Numbered from the stretch's first letter, positions 40,296-50,591 are shown. The stretch is DNA of 64,000 nt from JADLGL01 sp963823045 (GCA_963823045.1 CAWGKA010000005.1:62001-126000), one strand, 5' to 3'. Program-made: numbers and translations. Notes: a model not told the origin generated them from the letters alone.

Positions 40296-40879
40296 CTATT
40301 CCTCGATGACGAAGGGGATCGATGCGGTCGCCGCCTTGCCGGTCGCCGCGTCGTGGAAGGTCAGGCTCAGCTCGTAGGCGCCGGGCAAGAGGCCGGGCAG
40401 AGTGAGCCTTCACCGTCGCCTCGAACTCGCGGCTTCGCGTCCGCGCCGTCCTGCTCAATGACGGCGAAGGCATCCTCACTCGCAACCGTCTGGCCGTCCG
40501 CCGACAGGATCGCGACATCGACGGTGAAGCGGATGCGATAGTCGTCGCCGATCGGCGTCCAGCCATACCCGACAGGTTCAAGATAAGCTGCGAGGACATC
40601 GCCAGCTGCGAAACTGTTGCCACTGCGCGGCTGGTATTGTCCGAAGCCATCGACGCTTTCGGCCAGCGTGGCGGCGCGGAAAGCCAGCGGCGCTTCGGCC
40701 CAGAACAGCTCAGTCGCACGCTCGAAGGCGTCCCACGCTACAGACGGTGCCGCGGCCGGGATCAGCGCTTCCGCTGCCGCCGTGGCATCGGCCGCTTCGC
40801 CGGCAAGAGCGGGCGATCCCGCCAATGCGGCAAGGCAGAAGCTCAGCGGCAGATATTTTCGCATGCTTTGCGGCGCCAT
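40296..40879 (-). CDS. Secreted protein of unknown function (frameshifted)
   Basis: A signal peptide is visible: MRKYLPLSFCLAALAGSPAL with ALAGEAADA, cleavage predicted near ALA-GE. The mature part (AWDAFERATELFWAEAPLAF, RSGNSFAAGDVLAAYLEPVG, YRIRFTVDVAILSADGQTVA) is predicted beta-rich. After an indel near 40410 the end reads FEATVKLTLPGLLPGAYELS followed by FHDAATGKAATASIPFVIEE, like an immunoglobulin-type or calcium-independent beta domain. I recognise no named family. The start may be ATG at 40879 or, more naturally for the signal peptide, at 40864. It converges on the TadG-like gene with a 6-nt gap. Confidence 0.7.
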
Positions 40880-40932
40880 CCCTCATTGCGACGCCCTAGT
40901 CTTGACCGTCGCAAGCGCTGCGGCAAGGCCGA

Positions 40933-42298
40933 TCAGCTCGCTGCCTTCCAGGCCTGGCGTTTGCGATAGATGGTCGAAGGATCGATTTCGAGCGCGGCGG
41001 CCGCGCGCGAGATGTTGCCGCCATGCGCTGCAAGGGCGGCTTCGATGATGCGGCGCTCCTGCTCGCGATATGGTGCGACGGGGCGCTCCTCGGCCGCGGA
41101 ACGCAGTTCGACGACCTGCCCGCCGAGGGCGCTGCGAAGGACCGGGAAGCTGATCGTATCGCTTCCGCCGAGCACGGCGATGCGGCGGATCACATTGCGC
41201 AGTTGGCGCACATTGCCGGGCCATGGATGCACGGCCAGATAGGCCTCGGCGGCGGGATCGAGCTGCCGCATTGCGCCGCCCTCCTCGGCCGCGCTGCGCT
41301 GGAGGAAGTGTCGTGCAAGCGGGATGATGTCGCCCGGCCGGTCGCGCAAAGGCGGCAGCTGAAGCGGCAGCACGTTGAGGCGATAGTAGAGGTCTTCGCG
41401 GAAGCGGCCTGCGGCGATCTCGGTCTCGGGATCGCGGTTGGTGGCGGCGATGATACGGATGTCGACCTGACGCTTGCGGCCGTCGCCGACGCGGAGGAAC
41501 GAACCGTCTTCGACGAAGCGCAGCAGCTTGGCCTGTAGCGCCATCGGCATCTCGGCGACTTCGTCGAGGAAGAGCGTGCCGCCATCGGCCAATTCGGCGG
41601 CGCCCGTGCGATCCGCAACCGCCCCGGTGAAGGCGCCGCGTGATGTGGCCGAACAGTTCGCTTTCGGCGAGCTCGCCGGGAATGGCGCCGCAATTGATGG
41701 CGACGAAGGGCTTCTCGGCGCCACGGGCGGAATGGATCGCCTCGGCGCACAATTCCTTGCCGGTGCCGCTTTCGCCGGTGATGAGCACGGGGGCGCGGGA
41801 TGGAGCGACGCGTTCGATCTGATCATAGACGGCGCGCATCGCCGACGACCGGCCGACAAAGCCTGCGAAGTCGGTCTGCGTTGGAGGCGGTGCGATGGGC
41901 GCCTGAACCGGCGTCATCGCCGGCGGCGCGCGCCAGTCGGCGAGGGCTGCTTCAAGGCGTTCGATCAGCCGCCGCTGGCCGACCGGCTTGGGGATGAAAT
42001 CGGTTGCGCCGGCGCGCATGGCGGCAACGGCGGCCGCGACCGAACCGCCCTCGCTCAACGCGATGACGCGGCGGCCACCCTCGGTGAGGCGCGACATTTC
42101 GCCTGGACCGCCTATCGAATCGATGTCAGCGATGACGATGCAGGTACCGGCGACGGCGCGCGCCTCATCAGCCGAAACGCAGGCGCGAGCGCGGAAACGT
42201 AGGCCGGGATGGGTGGCCAAGTGATCGGCGAGTACGCGACGCTGTACCGGATCGGAATCGACGATCAGCACCGATACTGGTTCGGCTTGGCTTGGCAT
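40933..42298 (-). CDS. Sigma-54-dependent response regulator, NtrC family (one frameshift)
   Basis: This enhancer-binding activator of sigma-54 promoters begins with a receiver domain (SVLIVDSDPVQRRVLADHLA, IVIADIDSIGGPGEMSRLTE with the likely phosphoacceptor Asp, and ATDFIPKPVGQRRL). The AAA+ domain has Walker A ITGESGTGKELCAEAIHSA, the sigma-54 loop RGAFTGAVADRTGAA, Walker B GGTLFLDEVAEMP, and FREDLYYRLNVLPLQLPPLR. A Fis-type helix-turn-helix ends it (ISRAAAALEIDPSTIYRKRQ). One frame change near 41640 joins AESELFGH to RGAFTGA. Corrected length is about 454 aa. No partner kinase is adjacent. It is divergent from the HAD gene. Confidence 0.93.
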
Positions 42299-42443
42299 GC
42301 TCGGCTGCGATGACCCCAGGCGGCGCTGCCTCCCGCGTGCCGCGCCAACCACCGGCGACTATCGACAAACAGGGTAAACAATGCGTTTTCGTGGCCCGGC
42401 CGCCGCCCTTGACCAGGACCCGGCGCCCCTCTAGCTGACCGCG

Positions 42444-43316
42444 ATGACCAACGCCGCTCCGCCGCGCCGACTCGCCGGCCTTTCCGAAATCGCCTCGTCC
42501 TTTCCCGCCGTCCTGTGCGACGTCTGGGGTGTGGTCCATGACGGCGTTGCACCACTCCAATCCGGCATCGATGCACTGATAGCCTTCCGCCGGCAGGGGG
42601 GCGTCGCCATGCTCATCAGCAATGCTCCGCGCCCGGCCTGGGCGGTGTGGGAGCAGATGGACCGGATCGGGGTCGATCGCGCCTGCGCGGCCGGGCTCAT
42701 CACCTCGGGCGACGTCACGCGAGCGGCGCTCGGCGAAAAGGCTGGCGCCCGCGTCTTCCATCTCGGGCCGGACCGTGATCTTCCGATTTATCGGGACCTT
42801 GCAATCGAACTCTCCGATCTCGATTCGGCAACGCTGGTATCCTGCACCGGACCGTTCGACGAGCAGACCGAGGTGCCGGAGGACTATGACGCAATGTTTG
42901 CCGAGATGGCGCGGCGCAAGCTGACGATGATCTGCGCCAACCCCGACATCGTGGTTGAGAGCGGCGACCGGCTCGTTCCCTGCGCGGGCGCGATGGCGGC
43001 GCGCTATGAGACATTCGGCGGCGACACCGTCATTATCGGCAAGCCGCACAAGCCCATTTATGACGAGGCCTTGCGCGAGATCGACAAGCTGGCCGGGCGG
43101 ACCATCGCCAAGGCGGAGATCCTGGCTATCGGCGACGGCGCCGGCACCGACATGCTCGGCGCCGATCGCACCGGTCTATCGACGCTGTTCGTCGCGTCGG
43201 GCATTCATGCCGCCGATTTCGCCGGTGACGACGACGGCGCCGGCGAGCGCATCGGCGTGTTCCTCGCGCGAACCGGCACGCGGGCCGACATGTTCATGCC
43301 ACGGCTCGCCTGGTGA
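42444..43316 (+). CDS. TIGR01459-type HAD-superfamily hydrolase
   Basis: This intact protein of 290 aa belongs to the NagD-like HAD class IIA branch found in Alphaproteobacteria as TIGR01459. Motif I is FPAVLCDVWGVVHDGVAPLQ (DxWG variant, nucleophile Asp), motif II MLISNAPRPAWAVWEQ (SNAPR), then GGDTVIIGKPHKPIYDEALR with the motif III Lys, and motif IV AEILAIGDGAGTDMLGADRT. The substrate is unknown, perhaps a small phosphorylated metabolite. It ends 1 nt before ribF, so the two are probably co-transcribed. Confidence 0.93.
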   Translation: MTNAAPPRRLAGLSEIASSFPAVLCDVWGVVHDGVAPLQSGIDALIAFRRQGGVAMLISNAPRPAWAVWEQMDRIGVDRACAAGLITSGDVTRAALGEKAGARVFHLGPDRDLPIYRDLAIELSDLDSATLVSCTGPFDEQTEVPEDYDAMFAEMARRKLTMICANPDIVVESGDRLVPCAGAMAARYETFGGDTVIIGKPHKPIYDEALREIDKLAGRTIAKAEILAIGDGAGTDMLGADRTGLSTLFVASGIHAADFAGDDDGAGERIGVFLARTGTRADMFMPRLAW

Positions 43317-43317
43317 T

Positions 43318-44319
43318 ATGATGGCCGGTGCTCTGCCCCATTTCGTCCTCGACATCGCCGACGATGCGCAAGCGCCCGAGACGATCCGCGATGGCGTCGT
43401 GGCGATCGGCAGTTTCGATGGCGTCCACCGCGCGCATCAGGCCTTGATCCAGACGGCGTCGGCGCTGGCGCAAGAGGTCGGCAGCCGGCCCATCGCCCTC
43501 ACCTTCGAGCCGCATCCGCGCGCCGTGCTGCAGCCCGGCGCTCCGCTGTTTCGCCTGTCCCAGCCATCGCAGAAGCGCGCGCTTCTCGGCATCGCCGGTG
43601 CGCAGGGCGTGGTCGATATCGCCTTCAACCGCGACCTGGCCGCATTGTCGCCGGAGGAATTCGTCGAACGGGTGCTCGTTCAACGCCTCGGCATCAAAGG
43701 CGTTGTCGTCGGCGAGGGGTTCCGTTTCGGCCGCAAGCGCGCCGGAGACACCGATCTCCTGGCGGCGCTCGGCAAGACGCATGGCTACCGAACGGCGACT
43801 GTGCCGACCGTCACAGACGAAGCCGGCAATGTGATCTCGTCCGGACGCGTGCGCGAGGCACTGCAAGAAGGCGACATCGTCGCGGCCAACCGTCTGCTCG
43901 GCTATCGTTGGTTCGTCGTGGGAAAGGTCGTCACTGGCGACAAGCGCGGCAGGGAACTCGGCTATCCGACAGCCAATGTCAGCCTTCCCGCGCCGATCGG
44001 GCTCCGCCACGGCATCTACGCCGTCTCCGCAAGCTGGGACGGCAGCCACAATGTTGCCGGTGTCGCCAGCTACGGCATTCGCCCAACATTCGGCGGCGGC
44101 GACGCCCTGCTCGAGGTGCATTTGTTCGACCGCAATGACGACCTTTATGGCCGCGCGTTCGCCGTCACCTTCCTCGACTGGTTGCGGCCGGAGGAGCGAT
44201 TCGATTCGGTGGAGGCGTTGATCGATCAGATGGATGCCGACTCTGCGGCGGCCCGCGCAATCAACGCGTCTGCGGGTGAAGGCAGCAGAATCGACCGTGC
44301 GCTGGCCGAAAGCATCTAA
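43318..44319 (+). CDS. ribF: Bifunctional riboflavin kinase / FAD synthetase
   Basis: RibF makes FMN and FAD from riboflavin. The gene is intact (333 aa). The N-terminal adenylyltransferase domain has VVAIGSFDGVHRAHQALIQT (GxFDGxHxGH-type motif), PIALTFEPHPRAVLQPGAPL, FVERVLVQRLGIKGVVVGEG, FRFGRKRAGD and NVISSGRVREALQEGD (the ISSTxIR equivalent). The kinase domain has GRELGYPTANVSLPAPIGLR (PTAN motif), GIYAVSASWDG, ASYGIRPTFGGG and DLYGRAFAVTFLDWLRPEER. It starts at ATG 43318 or 43321, immediately after the HAD gene. Confidence 0.96.
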   Translation: MMAGALPHFVLDIADDAQAPETIRDGVVAIGSFDGVHRAHQALIQTASALAQEVGSRPIALTFEPHPRAVLQPGAPLFRLSQPSQKRALLGIAGAQGVVDIAFNRDLAALSPEEFVERVLVQRLGIKGVVVGEGFRFGRKRAGDTDLLAALGKTHGYRTATVPTVTDEAGNVISSGRVREALQEGDIVAANRLLGYRWFVVGKVVTGDKRGRELGYPTANVSLPAPIGLRHGIYAVSASWDGSHNVAGVASYGIRPTFGGGDALLEVHLFDRNDDLYGRAFAVTFLDWLRPEERFDSVEALIDQMDADSAAARAINASAGEGSRIDRALAESI

Positions 44320-44444
44320 AATGATGCGCTTGTTGCTGATGAAAACCCGATCGCCTAAAGTCCGGCGCAAATCGCCTCATCATTGCAATGACGAGCGCCT
44401 AAGATTCGGCTCTGCCGCTCAGGTGGATGCCCAGAGGGACCATA

Positions 44445-45107
44445 ATGATCGTCAATAGCCGCGTCGTCAGAGGCGTTCTGCAAATCGGTGTTGCTGCAGC
44501 AACTCTCTCCGTTCTCGCCAGTTGCTCCACCGTCACGTACGGCACCGGCGTCGGCACGACCGCCCAGACCGTCCAGGATCTGACCGGGCCTCTGAATATC
44601 CTGCGCCGCTCGGACGGGATCAACTACGCCGAACCCAGGCCGCAGGAACTCAACACCAACACCAACGGCACTCTGCCCCCGCCGGTCACGACGACCGATG
44701 GCGGCAACACGGCGGCCGGGCCGACCGTGATGACGCCGACCAACACCGCCTGCGGCGGCGATCCGGGCGATCCGGTGCCACCGAGTGCCGATTGCGCACC
44801 GAACCCCAACGCTCCGGTGGTGGTGCAGAACGCCGGCCTGCTCGGCGGCGGGGCCAACGACACGGGCATCCGCACGCTCGCCGATCCTTGTCAGTGGTGG
44901 CAGGTGCGCTGGGACCAGATGACCCCCGACGAGCAGCAGGCTCTGGGTCGACTCGGCTGGACCGGCAGCAACTGGGGAACCGGTGATCCGACACTCCTGC
45001 CCGATACGGTCGGCAAGACGTGGAACGATCTCAGCCGCCGCGAACGGCGCGCTGCCGAATCGCTCGGCTTCAACGAAACCAGCTGGAACAGCTGTACGCT
45101 TCTCTAA
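44445..45107 (+). CDS. Lipoprotein of unknown function with tandem Trp/LG helical repeat
   Basis: This intact protein of about 220 aa has a lipoprotein signal: VVRGVLQIGVAAATLSVLAS followed by Cys (lipobox LASC). A low-complexity linker rich in Asn, Thr, Pro and Gly (about residues 65-145) includes NTNTNGTLPPPVTTTDGG. The C-terminus carries two copies of one motif: WDQMTPDEQQALGRLGWTGS with NW after it, and WNDLSRRERRAAESLGFNET with SW after it, i.e. W-x2-[ML]-[TS]-x2-E-x-[QR]-A-x3-LG-[WF]-x4-W. I recognise no named bacterial family. AGAGGGA precedes the ATG. It is probably anchored in the outer membrane facing the periplasm. Confidence 0.8.
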   Translation: MIVNSRVVRGVLQIGVAAATLSVLASCSTVTYGTGVGTTAQTVQDLTGPLNILRRSDGINYAEPRPQELNTNTNGTLPPPVTTTDGGNTAAGPTVMTPTNTACGGDPGDPVPPSADCAPNPNAPVVVQNAGLLGGGANDTGIRTLADPCQWWQVRWDQMTPDEQQALGRLGWTGSNWGTGDPTLLPDTVGKTWNDLSRRERRAAESLGFNETSWNSCTLL

Positions 45108-45121
45108 GAAGAGGCGCCGAC

Positions 45122-46720
45122 CTAAACGATCTGCTTGTAGGCGATTGCCGTCAGATAGGGCTGCAGTTCTTCCGCCATTGAAAGCTCGGTGAAGATCGTG
45201 ATGGCGTCGGCGAAGCGGCCTGATTGGAACGCTGCGTCGCCGATTTCCTCCTTCACGCGGTCCATCTCCTCGTGCAGGACCTGCGAGAACAGCGCGGGGG
45301 TGACTTTCACGCCCTCCGAGAGACTCGCCTGGAACCGAAGCTGCTGCCAGACTTGGCCGCGGCTGATCTCGGCGATCGCCGCGTCCTCCATGACGTGATT
45401 GAGAGGAACGGTTCCCTGGCCGCGCAGCCAGGCTTCAAGATACTGGATGGTGGTGCGGATGTTATCGCGCAGGCCCTGCTCGGTGCGAATGCCGTCGTGC
45501 AGTTCCAGCAAATCGTACTGGTCGACCTCGAGGTCTTCGCGCAGCCTGTCGAGCTGATTGAGGCCGGGCATGAACTTGCCGAAGACTTCTTCGACGATCG
45601 GGATGAGGCCCGGATGGGCGACCCAGGTGCCGTCGTGGCCGGCCTTTACCTCGCGCTCCTTGTCCTTGCGGACATCCGCCAGCGCGCGCTCATTGGCCGC
45701 TCCGTCTCCCTCGACCGGGATGTAGGCCGACATGCCGCCGATCGCGAGCGCACCGCGACGGTGGCAGGTCTTGATCAGCAGTTCCGAATAGGTGTGCAGG
45801 AACGCATCGCCCATATCGAGCTGATCGCGGTCCGGCAGAAGATAGGCCGGTCGGGTGCGGAAGGTCTTGAGCAGCGAGAAGATGTAGTCCCAACGGCCGC
45901 ATGTGAGGCCGACGATGTAGTCGCGCAGTTCGTATAGAATCTCGTCCATCTCGAAGGCGGCTGGTAGCGTCTCGATGAGAACCGTCGCCTTGATCGTGCC
46001 GGGGGGCAGGCCGAGTGTCTCTTCGCTGTAGGCGAAGACGTCGCGCCACAGCCGAGCGCCGAGATGAGTCTCCAGCTTGGGCAGATAGAAATAGGGCCGC
46101 GATCCCTTGGCGAGGATCGCCTTGGCGTTGTGGAACAGCGTCAGGCCGAAGTCGAAAAGGGCGCCGCTGATAGGTTCGCCGTCGACGGTGAGATGCGCCT
46201 CCGGCAGATGCCAACCGCGCGGCCTTGTCATCAACACCGCAGGGCTGGCGGACAGGCCCAGCTCTTCGCCGGTGTCCGGGTCGGTGTAGGTCAACCGGTC
46301 ATGCCAGCGGTCGCGGACATTGATCTGCCCTTCGACGAGATTGTTCCAAGTCGGCGCGGTGCCGTCCTCGAAATCGGCCATATAGACGCGGCAAGCAGCG
46401 TTGAGGCCGTCGATCAGCCTCCGCCTTTCGAGCGGCCCGGTCATCTCCACGCGACGGTCGAGGATTTCCTCGGGGATCGGCGCAATGCGCCAATCGCCGG
46501 CACGAATCTCGGCGGTCTCGGGCAGGAAGTCAGGCAGGTCGCCCGCATCGAAGCGCGCCTGTCGAAGATCTCGCAGTTCGATGAGATCGAGGCGTCGCGC
46601 ATCGAAACGGCGATGCAATGCGCCCAGGAAGCCGATGGCCTCCGGCGTGAGGATTTCGTCGAAACGCGGTCCCACAGCGCCCAAAAGCGCGACTTCCGCC
46701 TCAGTATCGGCGACGCCCAA
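45122..46720 (-). CDS. aceB: Malate synthase A
   Basis: Malate synthase condenses glyoxylate with acetyl-CoA, the second step of the glyoxylate shunt. The intact 532-aa protein is of the A type. It shows CRVYMADFEDGTAPTWNNLV, MTRPRGWHLPEAHLTVDGEP (RPRGWH, catalytic Arg), GTIKATVLIETLPAAFEMDE, CGRWDYIFSLLKTF (substrate and Mg2+ region), KDKEREVKAGHDGTWVAHPG and HVMEDAAIAEISRGQVWQQL with the catalytic Asp of MEDAA. The start is TTG at 46720 with GAAGGGG upstream. Isocitrate lyase is not in the window. Confidence 0.95.
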   Translation of the reverse strand: MGVADTEAEVALLGAVGPRFDEILTPEAIGFLGALHRRFDARRLDLIELRDLRQARFDAGDLPDFLPETAEIRAGDWRIAPIPEEILDRRVEMTGPLERRRLIDGLNAACRVYMADFEDGTAPTWNNLVEGQINVRDRWHDRLTYTDPDTGEELGLSASPAVLMTRPRGWHLPEAHLTVDGEPISGALFDFGLTLFHNAKAILAKGSRPYFYLPKLETHLGARLWRDVFAYSEETLGLPPGTIKATVLIETLPAAFEMDEILYELRDYIVGLTCGRWDYIFSLLKTFRTRPAYLLPDRDQLDMGDAFLHTYSELLIKTCHRRGALAIGGMSAYIPVEGDGAANERALADVRKDKEREVKAGHDGTWVAHPGLIPIVEEVFGKFMPGLNQLDRLREDLEVDQYDLLELHDGIRTEQGLRDNIRTTIQYLEAWLRGQGTVPLNHVMEDAAIAEISRGQVWQQLRFQASLSEGVKVTPALFSQVLHEEMDRVKEEIGDAAFQSGRFADAITIFTELSMAEELQPYLTAIAYKQIV

Positions 46721-46854
46721 ATCGTTGCCCCTTCGGAAAACTCAGCGTGCTTAGTGCAGCAAACCTGCACCGGCTAAGTGGCGGTGCGTTGATCGCCCGT
46801 CGTTTTGGCCGTCAGCGTTGGTAGCGCTTTTGAGCGCGAGGTCAAGGAGATGGC

Positions 46855-48177
46855 CTAATCTTCTTCTGCCTCCTGGGCATGCCCCCGCGCGCGGTACATG
46901 CGGACGAAGAGCCAGATACCGATCACGACGGGCGGCACCGCCAGGGCGGTTATCACGCCCGGGTTCATGTCGTGGTCGACCAATTCGAGGCCGTGGGCGA
47001 GATAGGAGATGAGGCCGACGACGTAGTAGCTGACCGCCGCCACCGACAGACCCTCGACCCATTGCTGCAGGCGAAGCTGCAGCCGGGCGCGGCGGTTCAT
47101 GGAGGAGAGCAGCTCGCGGTTCTGCTGTTCGAGATCGACCTCAATGCGCGTGCGCAGCAGATTGGCGGCCCTGGCGAGACGGTCGGATATGTCTCGCTGC
47201 CGGCCCTCGACGCCGAGGCAAGTTCGCATCGCCGGCGCCATGCGCCGCTGCAGGTAGGAACTCCAGCGCGCGTAGCCCTCCAGAGGCCCCTCGCGGGTGG
47301 CTCCAAGCCGGCTCTGGACGATATCGTAGTAGGCCTTGGTTGCCCCGAAACGGTACGCGCTCGCCGTCGCCGACGCCTCGATATCGCTGGCCAGCTGGGT
47401 CAGCGATTTGAGGAGGGCGCGGTTCTCGGCAAGGTCGGGGCTGAGGCCGATCTTGGTTGTCGCGTCGTGCAATTCGGCCTCGGCATGGGCGAGGACCGGC
47501 TGCAGGCGGCGCGCTTCGGGGAGACCAAGCAGCGCCAGAGTGCGATAGTCTCGAGTTCCGTCATGCGAATGACCATCGGCCCGATCTCATGCGGATAGAG
47601 ACCGCGGTCGATGAGGAGAATCCTGGTCATGCCGTCGCGATGAAGGCGGAAATCGGTGGCGCCAATGGCGCGCCCCTCGCGAAGGGTCGAGACGGCGGTG
47701 GTGCCGGGGTCGAGCCCATCCAGCAAGGCGCCGATCTCGCCGTGCTCCTCGATCAGGTCGAGGCGCGTGGCGACGATCAGCGGACCGGGTTGGTCGAACG
47801 GGCCGCCGAAGAGGTCGCTGAATGCCGGCGGCGCCTCGGCAACGGTCGGCGCCATGTCCCATGTGTAGGTGATGAACTCGGAATGGGCCTCCCAGCGAAG
47901 GCGCGCCTCGCCGAAGGTGATGAGGAAGTGGTTGTCGCCGGCGGCGGGCCCAGGCACGCCCAATTCACGGCAACGCTCGAGCAGTTGCTCATGCGCCCTG
48001 GTGGCGCCCTCGGGCTTCGTCAGGAAGGCGTAGTGGAAGACACGGCGTGGCGTTGCAACGCCGTGGAACGGCCGCGCGTGGATTTCCATCGAGGACCGAT
48101 CGGCGCATCGGGTCTTCAAGGAAGCCCGCCGGACTGCCCTCGATCGGTCCGCCTTCGTCATTGAGAAGTGTCTGCAT
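46855..48177 (-). CDS. DUF3422 family membrane protein (frameshifted)
   Basis: This protein of about 440 aa has a large soluble N-terminal domain and two C-terminal transmembrane helices (LSVAAVSYYVVGLISYLAHG and TALAVPPVVIGIWLFVRMY). DUF3422 hallmarks are MEIHARPFHGVATPRRVFHY (the EIHARPF motif), FGEARLRWEAHSEFITYTWD, IGATDFRLHRDGMTRILLID, RTCLGVEGRQRDISDRLARA and NLLRTRIEVDLEQQNRELLS. The last parts match CorA-like topology in outline, but the role is unknown. Frame changes near 48090 and 47530 are needed. The start is the ATG at 48177. Confidence 0.85.
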
Positions 48178-48247
48178 CGCTCACCCCAGACCGCGCGGAC
48201 GGTACCCCAATCACGGAGCGCTTTCATCACGCGCGAACGCAAACCAG

Positions 48248-48282
48248 AAAAGCCCACGCGCCGTCCAGCGCGCGGGCCTTTT
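48248..48282 (-). terminator. Hairpin downstream of the peroxiredoxin gene
   Basis: AAAAGCCCACGCGC (48248-48261) pairs with GCGCGCGGGCCTTTT (48268-48282), with one mismatch or bulge. On the leftward strand the stem is followed by T residues. It lies about 20 nt past the peroxiredoxin stop and before DUF3422, so it probably ends the peroxiredoxin transcript. Confidence 0.65.
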
Positions 48283-48302
48283 GCCGAGGATGAGAGCCTC
48301 GG

Positions 48303-48973
48303 CTAGTCGCGAGGCTGAGCGACGTAGCGTAGATACGGCTTAATGGTGCGGAAGCCTTCGGGGTACTTCTTCTTGGCCTCCTCGTCGGAGACCGAGGTGA
48401 CGATGATGACGTCGTCGCCTTCCTTCCAGTTGGCCGGTGTCGCCACCTTGTGACTTCGCGGTCAGCTGCATGGAATTCGACCGCGCGGAGGATCTCGTCG
48501 AAGTTGCGGCCGGTGGTCATCGGATAGGCGAGCGCCAGCTTGATCTTCTTGTCGGGCCCGATGACGTAGACGGTGCGCACGGTCTCGATTGTCGACCGCC
48601 GTGCGTCCCTCGGAGCGTGTCGCCGGCGCCGGCCGGCAGCATGTCGTAGAGCTTGGCGACCTTGAGATCCGGAGTCGCCGATCATCGGGATAGTTCGGCG
48701 CGGTGCCGACCGCGTCCTCGATGTCCTTGGCCCAGCTCGGCATGGCGATCGACCGGATCGACCGACAGGCCGATGACCTTGACGCCGCGCTTGTCGAACT
48801 CCGGCTTGAGACTGCGCCATCGTGCCGAGTTCGGTGGTGCAGACGGGCGTGAAATCCTTCGGATGCGAGAACAGGATGCCCCAGGAATCGCCCAGCCACT
48901 GGTGGAAGCTGATCGGTCCCTCGGTGGTCTCGGCCTGAAAATCGGGGGCAATGTCGCCAATGCGAAGCGTCAT
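48303..48973 (-). CDS. 1-Cys peroxiredoxin, Prx6 type (heavily frameshifted)
   Basis: This thiol peroxidase reduces hydrogen peroxide and lipid peroxides. MTLRIGDIAPDFQAETTEGP, SFHQWLGDSWGILFSHPKDF and TPVCTTELGTMAQ carry the catalytic Cys (TPVCTTE) near residue 46. Further pieces in other frames are KRGVKVIGLSVDPVDRHASW, PNYPMIGDSD, TVRTVYVIGPDKKIKLALAY, MTTGRNFDEILRAVE and the family end YPEGFRTIKPYLRYVAQP. About five frame changes occur between 48830 and 48440. Corrected length is about 220 aa, normal for Prx6. No second resolving cysteine is seen. Confidence 0.88.
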
Positions 48974-49135
48974 GGTTCGTCCTTCCTTCGTGTCCTGCGT
49001 GGGCCGTCGCCCTTGACCTCGAATATTGGTCGCAAGCCGCCCGCCAACAAGCACATCTGACTGCGACTTTCCGGCCATCGAGAGGAAAGCATTCTCCCAA
49101 TCCGACCGATGGGAACCAGCGGTTTCGCCGAGGCG

Positions 49136-50517
49136 TCAGTAGGCGTAGCGGCTGAAGATCTGGGTGATGTCGCCGTCCCATTCGTCGCGATATTCGGTGA
49201 GCAGGCGCTCGGCCGGCGTCTCGCGGCAGGCAATGGTTTCGTGCAACGTCTTCAAATAGATACGCTCGTCGGCTCCACTTTCGGAAAGGTTGGCGCGGCG
49301 CCGAAGGCCCTCCTCGGCGAGATCGACGACACGGACTGCCACGTCGAGGACCGTCTCGCCGCGGATCGGAGCCTTTAGCCCGGCTTTCGGGACCGCCGCG
49401 CGAAGCCCATCGATTTCCGCCGCCGTCCAGTCCCGCACTAGGTCCCAGGCGGCGTTCAGAACGTCGGGCTCATACATCAATCCGACCCAGAACGCAGGCA
49501 GCGCGCAAATCTTCCGCCAGGGCCCGGCGTCAGCGCCGCGCATCTCCAGCACCTTCTTCAACCGCACATCCGGGAAGAGCGTCGACAGATGATCGTGCCA
49601 ATCGGACATCGTCGCCCGCTCGCCCGGCATGGCCGCAAGCTTGCCGTCGATGAGGTCGCGGAAGGAGGAGCCGGTAACATCGTGCAGCCTGCCGTCGCGG
49701 CGAAGAAAATACATCGGCACGTCGAGCGCCCAATCGACATAGGCCTCGAAGCCGAAGCCCTCATCGAAAATGAAGGGCAGGATGCCCGTGCGGTCGGGAT
49801 CGGTGTGGCGCCATATCTCGGCACGGTAGGACAGAATAGCCGTTGGGCTTGCCCTCGGTGAAGGGAGAATTGGCGAACAGCGCGGTTGCGATCGGCTGCA
49901 GCGCCATACCGACGCGCATCTTCAGGCGCATGTCGGCCTCGTCGGCGAAATCGAGATTGGCCTGGACCGTACAGGTGCGGAACATCATGTCGCGGCCGAG
50001 GGTGCCGACGCGTCGGCATGTAGTCGCGCATGATCGCGATAGCGTTGACTTCGGCATGACCGGCGTTTCGTCCAGCGTCCACAGCGGCGAAAAGCCGAGG
50101 CCGAGGAAAGAGATGTCGAGCGGATCGGCGCATTCGCGAAGCTGGGCCAGATGCGCGTTGAGCTCGCGGCAGGTCTGATGGAGCGTCTCCATCGGGGCGC
50201 CGGACAGTTCGAACTGACCGCCTGGTTCGAGCGAGATCGCCGCTCGCCAGGCCGAGCGGGTCGACGAGGCCGATCGGCTTGCCGTCCTCGTCGAGCGTGT
50301 GCCAGCCAAGCAGCCCCGCCATCGCTTCGAGGAGCTGGCGGATTCCGCCCGGTCCTTCATAAGCGACGGGTTCCAACGTCGTTGGTATGAAAGCCGAATT
50401 TCTCGTGCTCGGTGCCGACGCGCCAGGCTTCCCGCGGCTTGGAGCCTGATTTCAAGATAGGCCACAAGCTGGTCGCGGGATTCGATCGGTGTCGTTGTCG
50501 GAAATGGCGAGCGCCAT
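49136..50517 (-). CDS. gshA: Glutamate-cysteine ligase (frameshifted)
   Basis: This enzyme makes gamma-glutamylcysteine, the first step to glutathione. It is of the proteobacterial/plant-like class. Motifs are YEGPGGIRQLLEAMAGLLGW, EPGGQFELSGAPMETLHQTC, DISFLGLGFSPLWTLDETPV, MMFRTCTVQANLDFADEADM, LFANSPFTEGKPNGY and MYFLRRDGRLHDVTGSSFRD. The end is FPDVRLKKVLEMRGADAGPW on to AERLLTEYRDEWDGDITQIF. Frame changes are needed near 50480, 50400, 50250, 50015 and 49845-49730. The ATG at 50517 starts MALAISDNDTDRIESRDQLV. Corrected length is about 458 aa. Confidence 0.92.
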
Positions 50518-50591
50518 CAGAGGCTCCGGGACAAGAGGGCGGAACTTAGCGGCGGCACCCCGGCCCCGCAATCAAGTGGTCGTGAGGAGGT

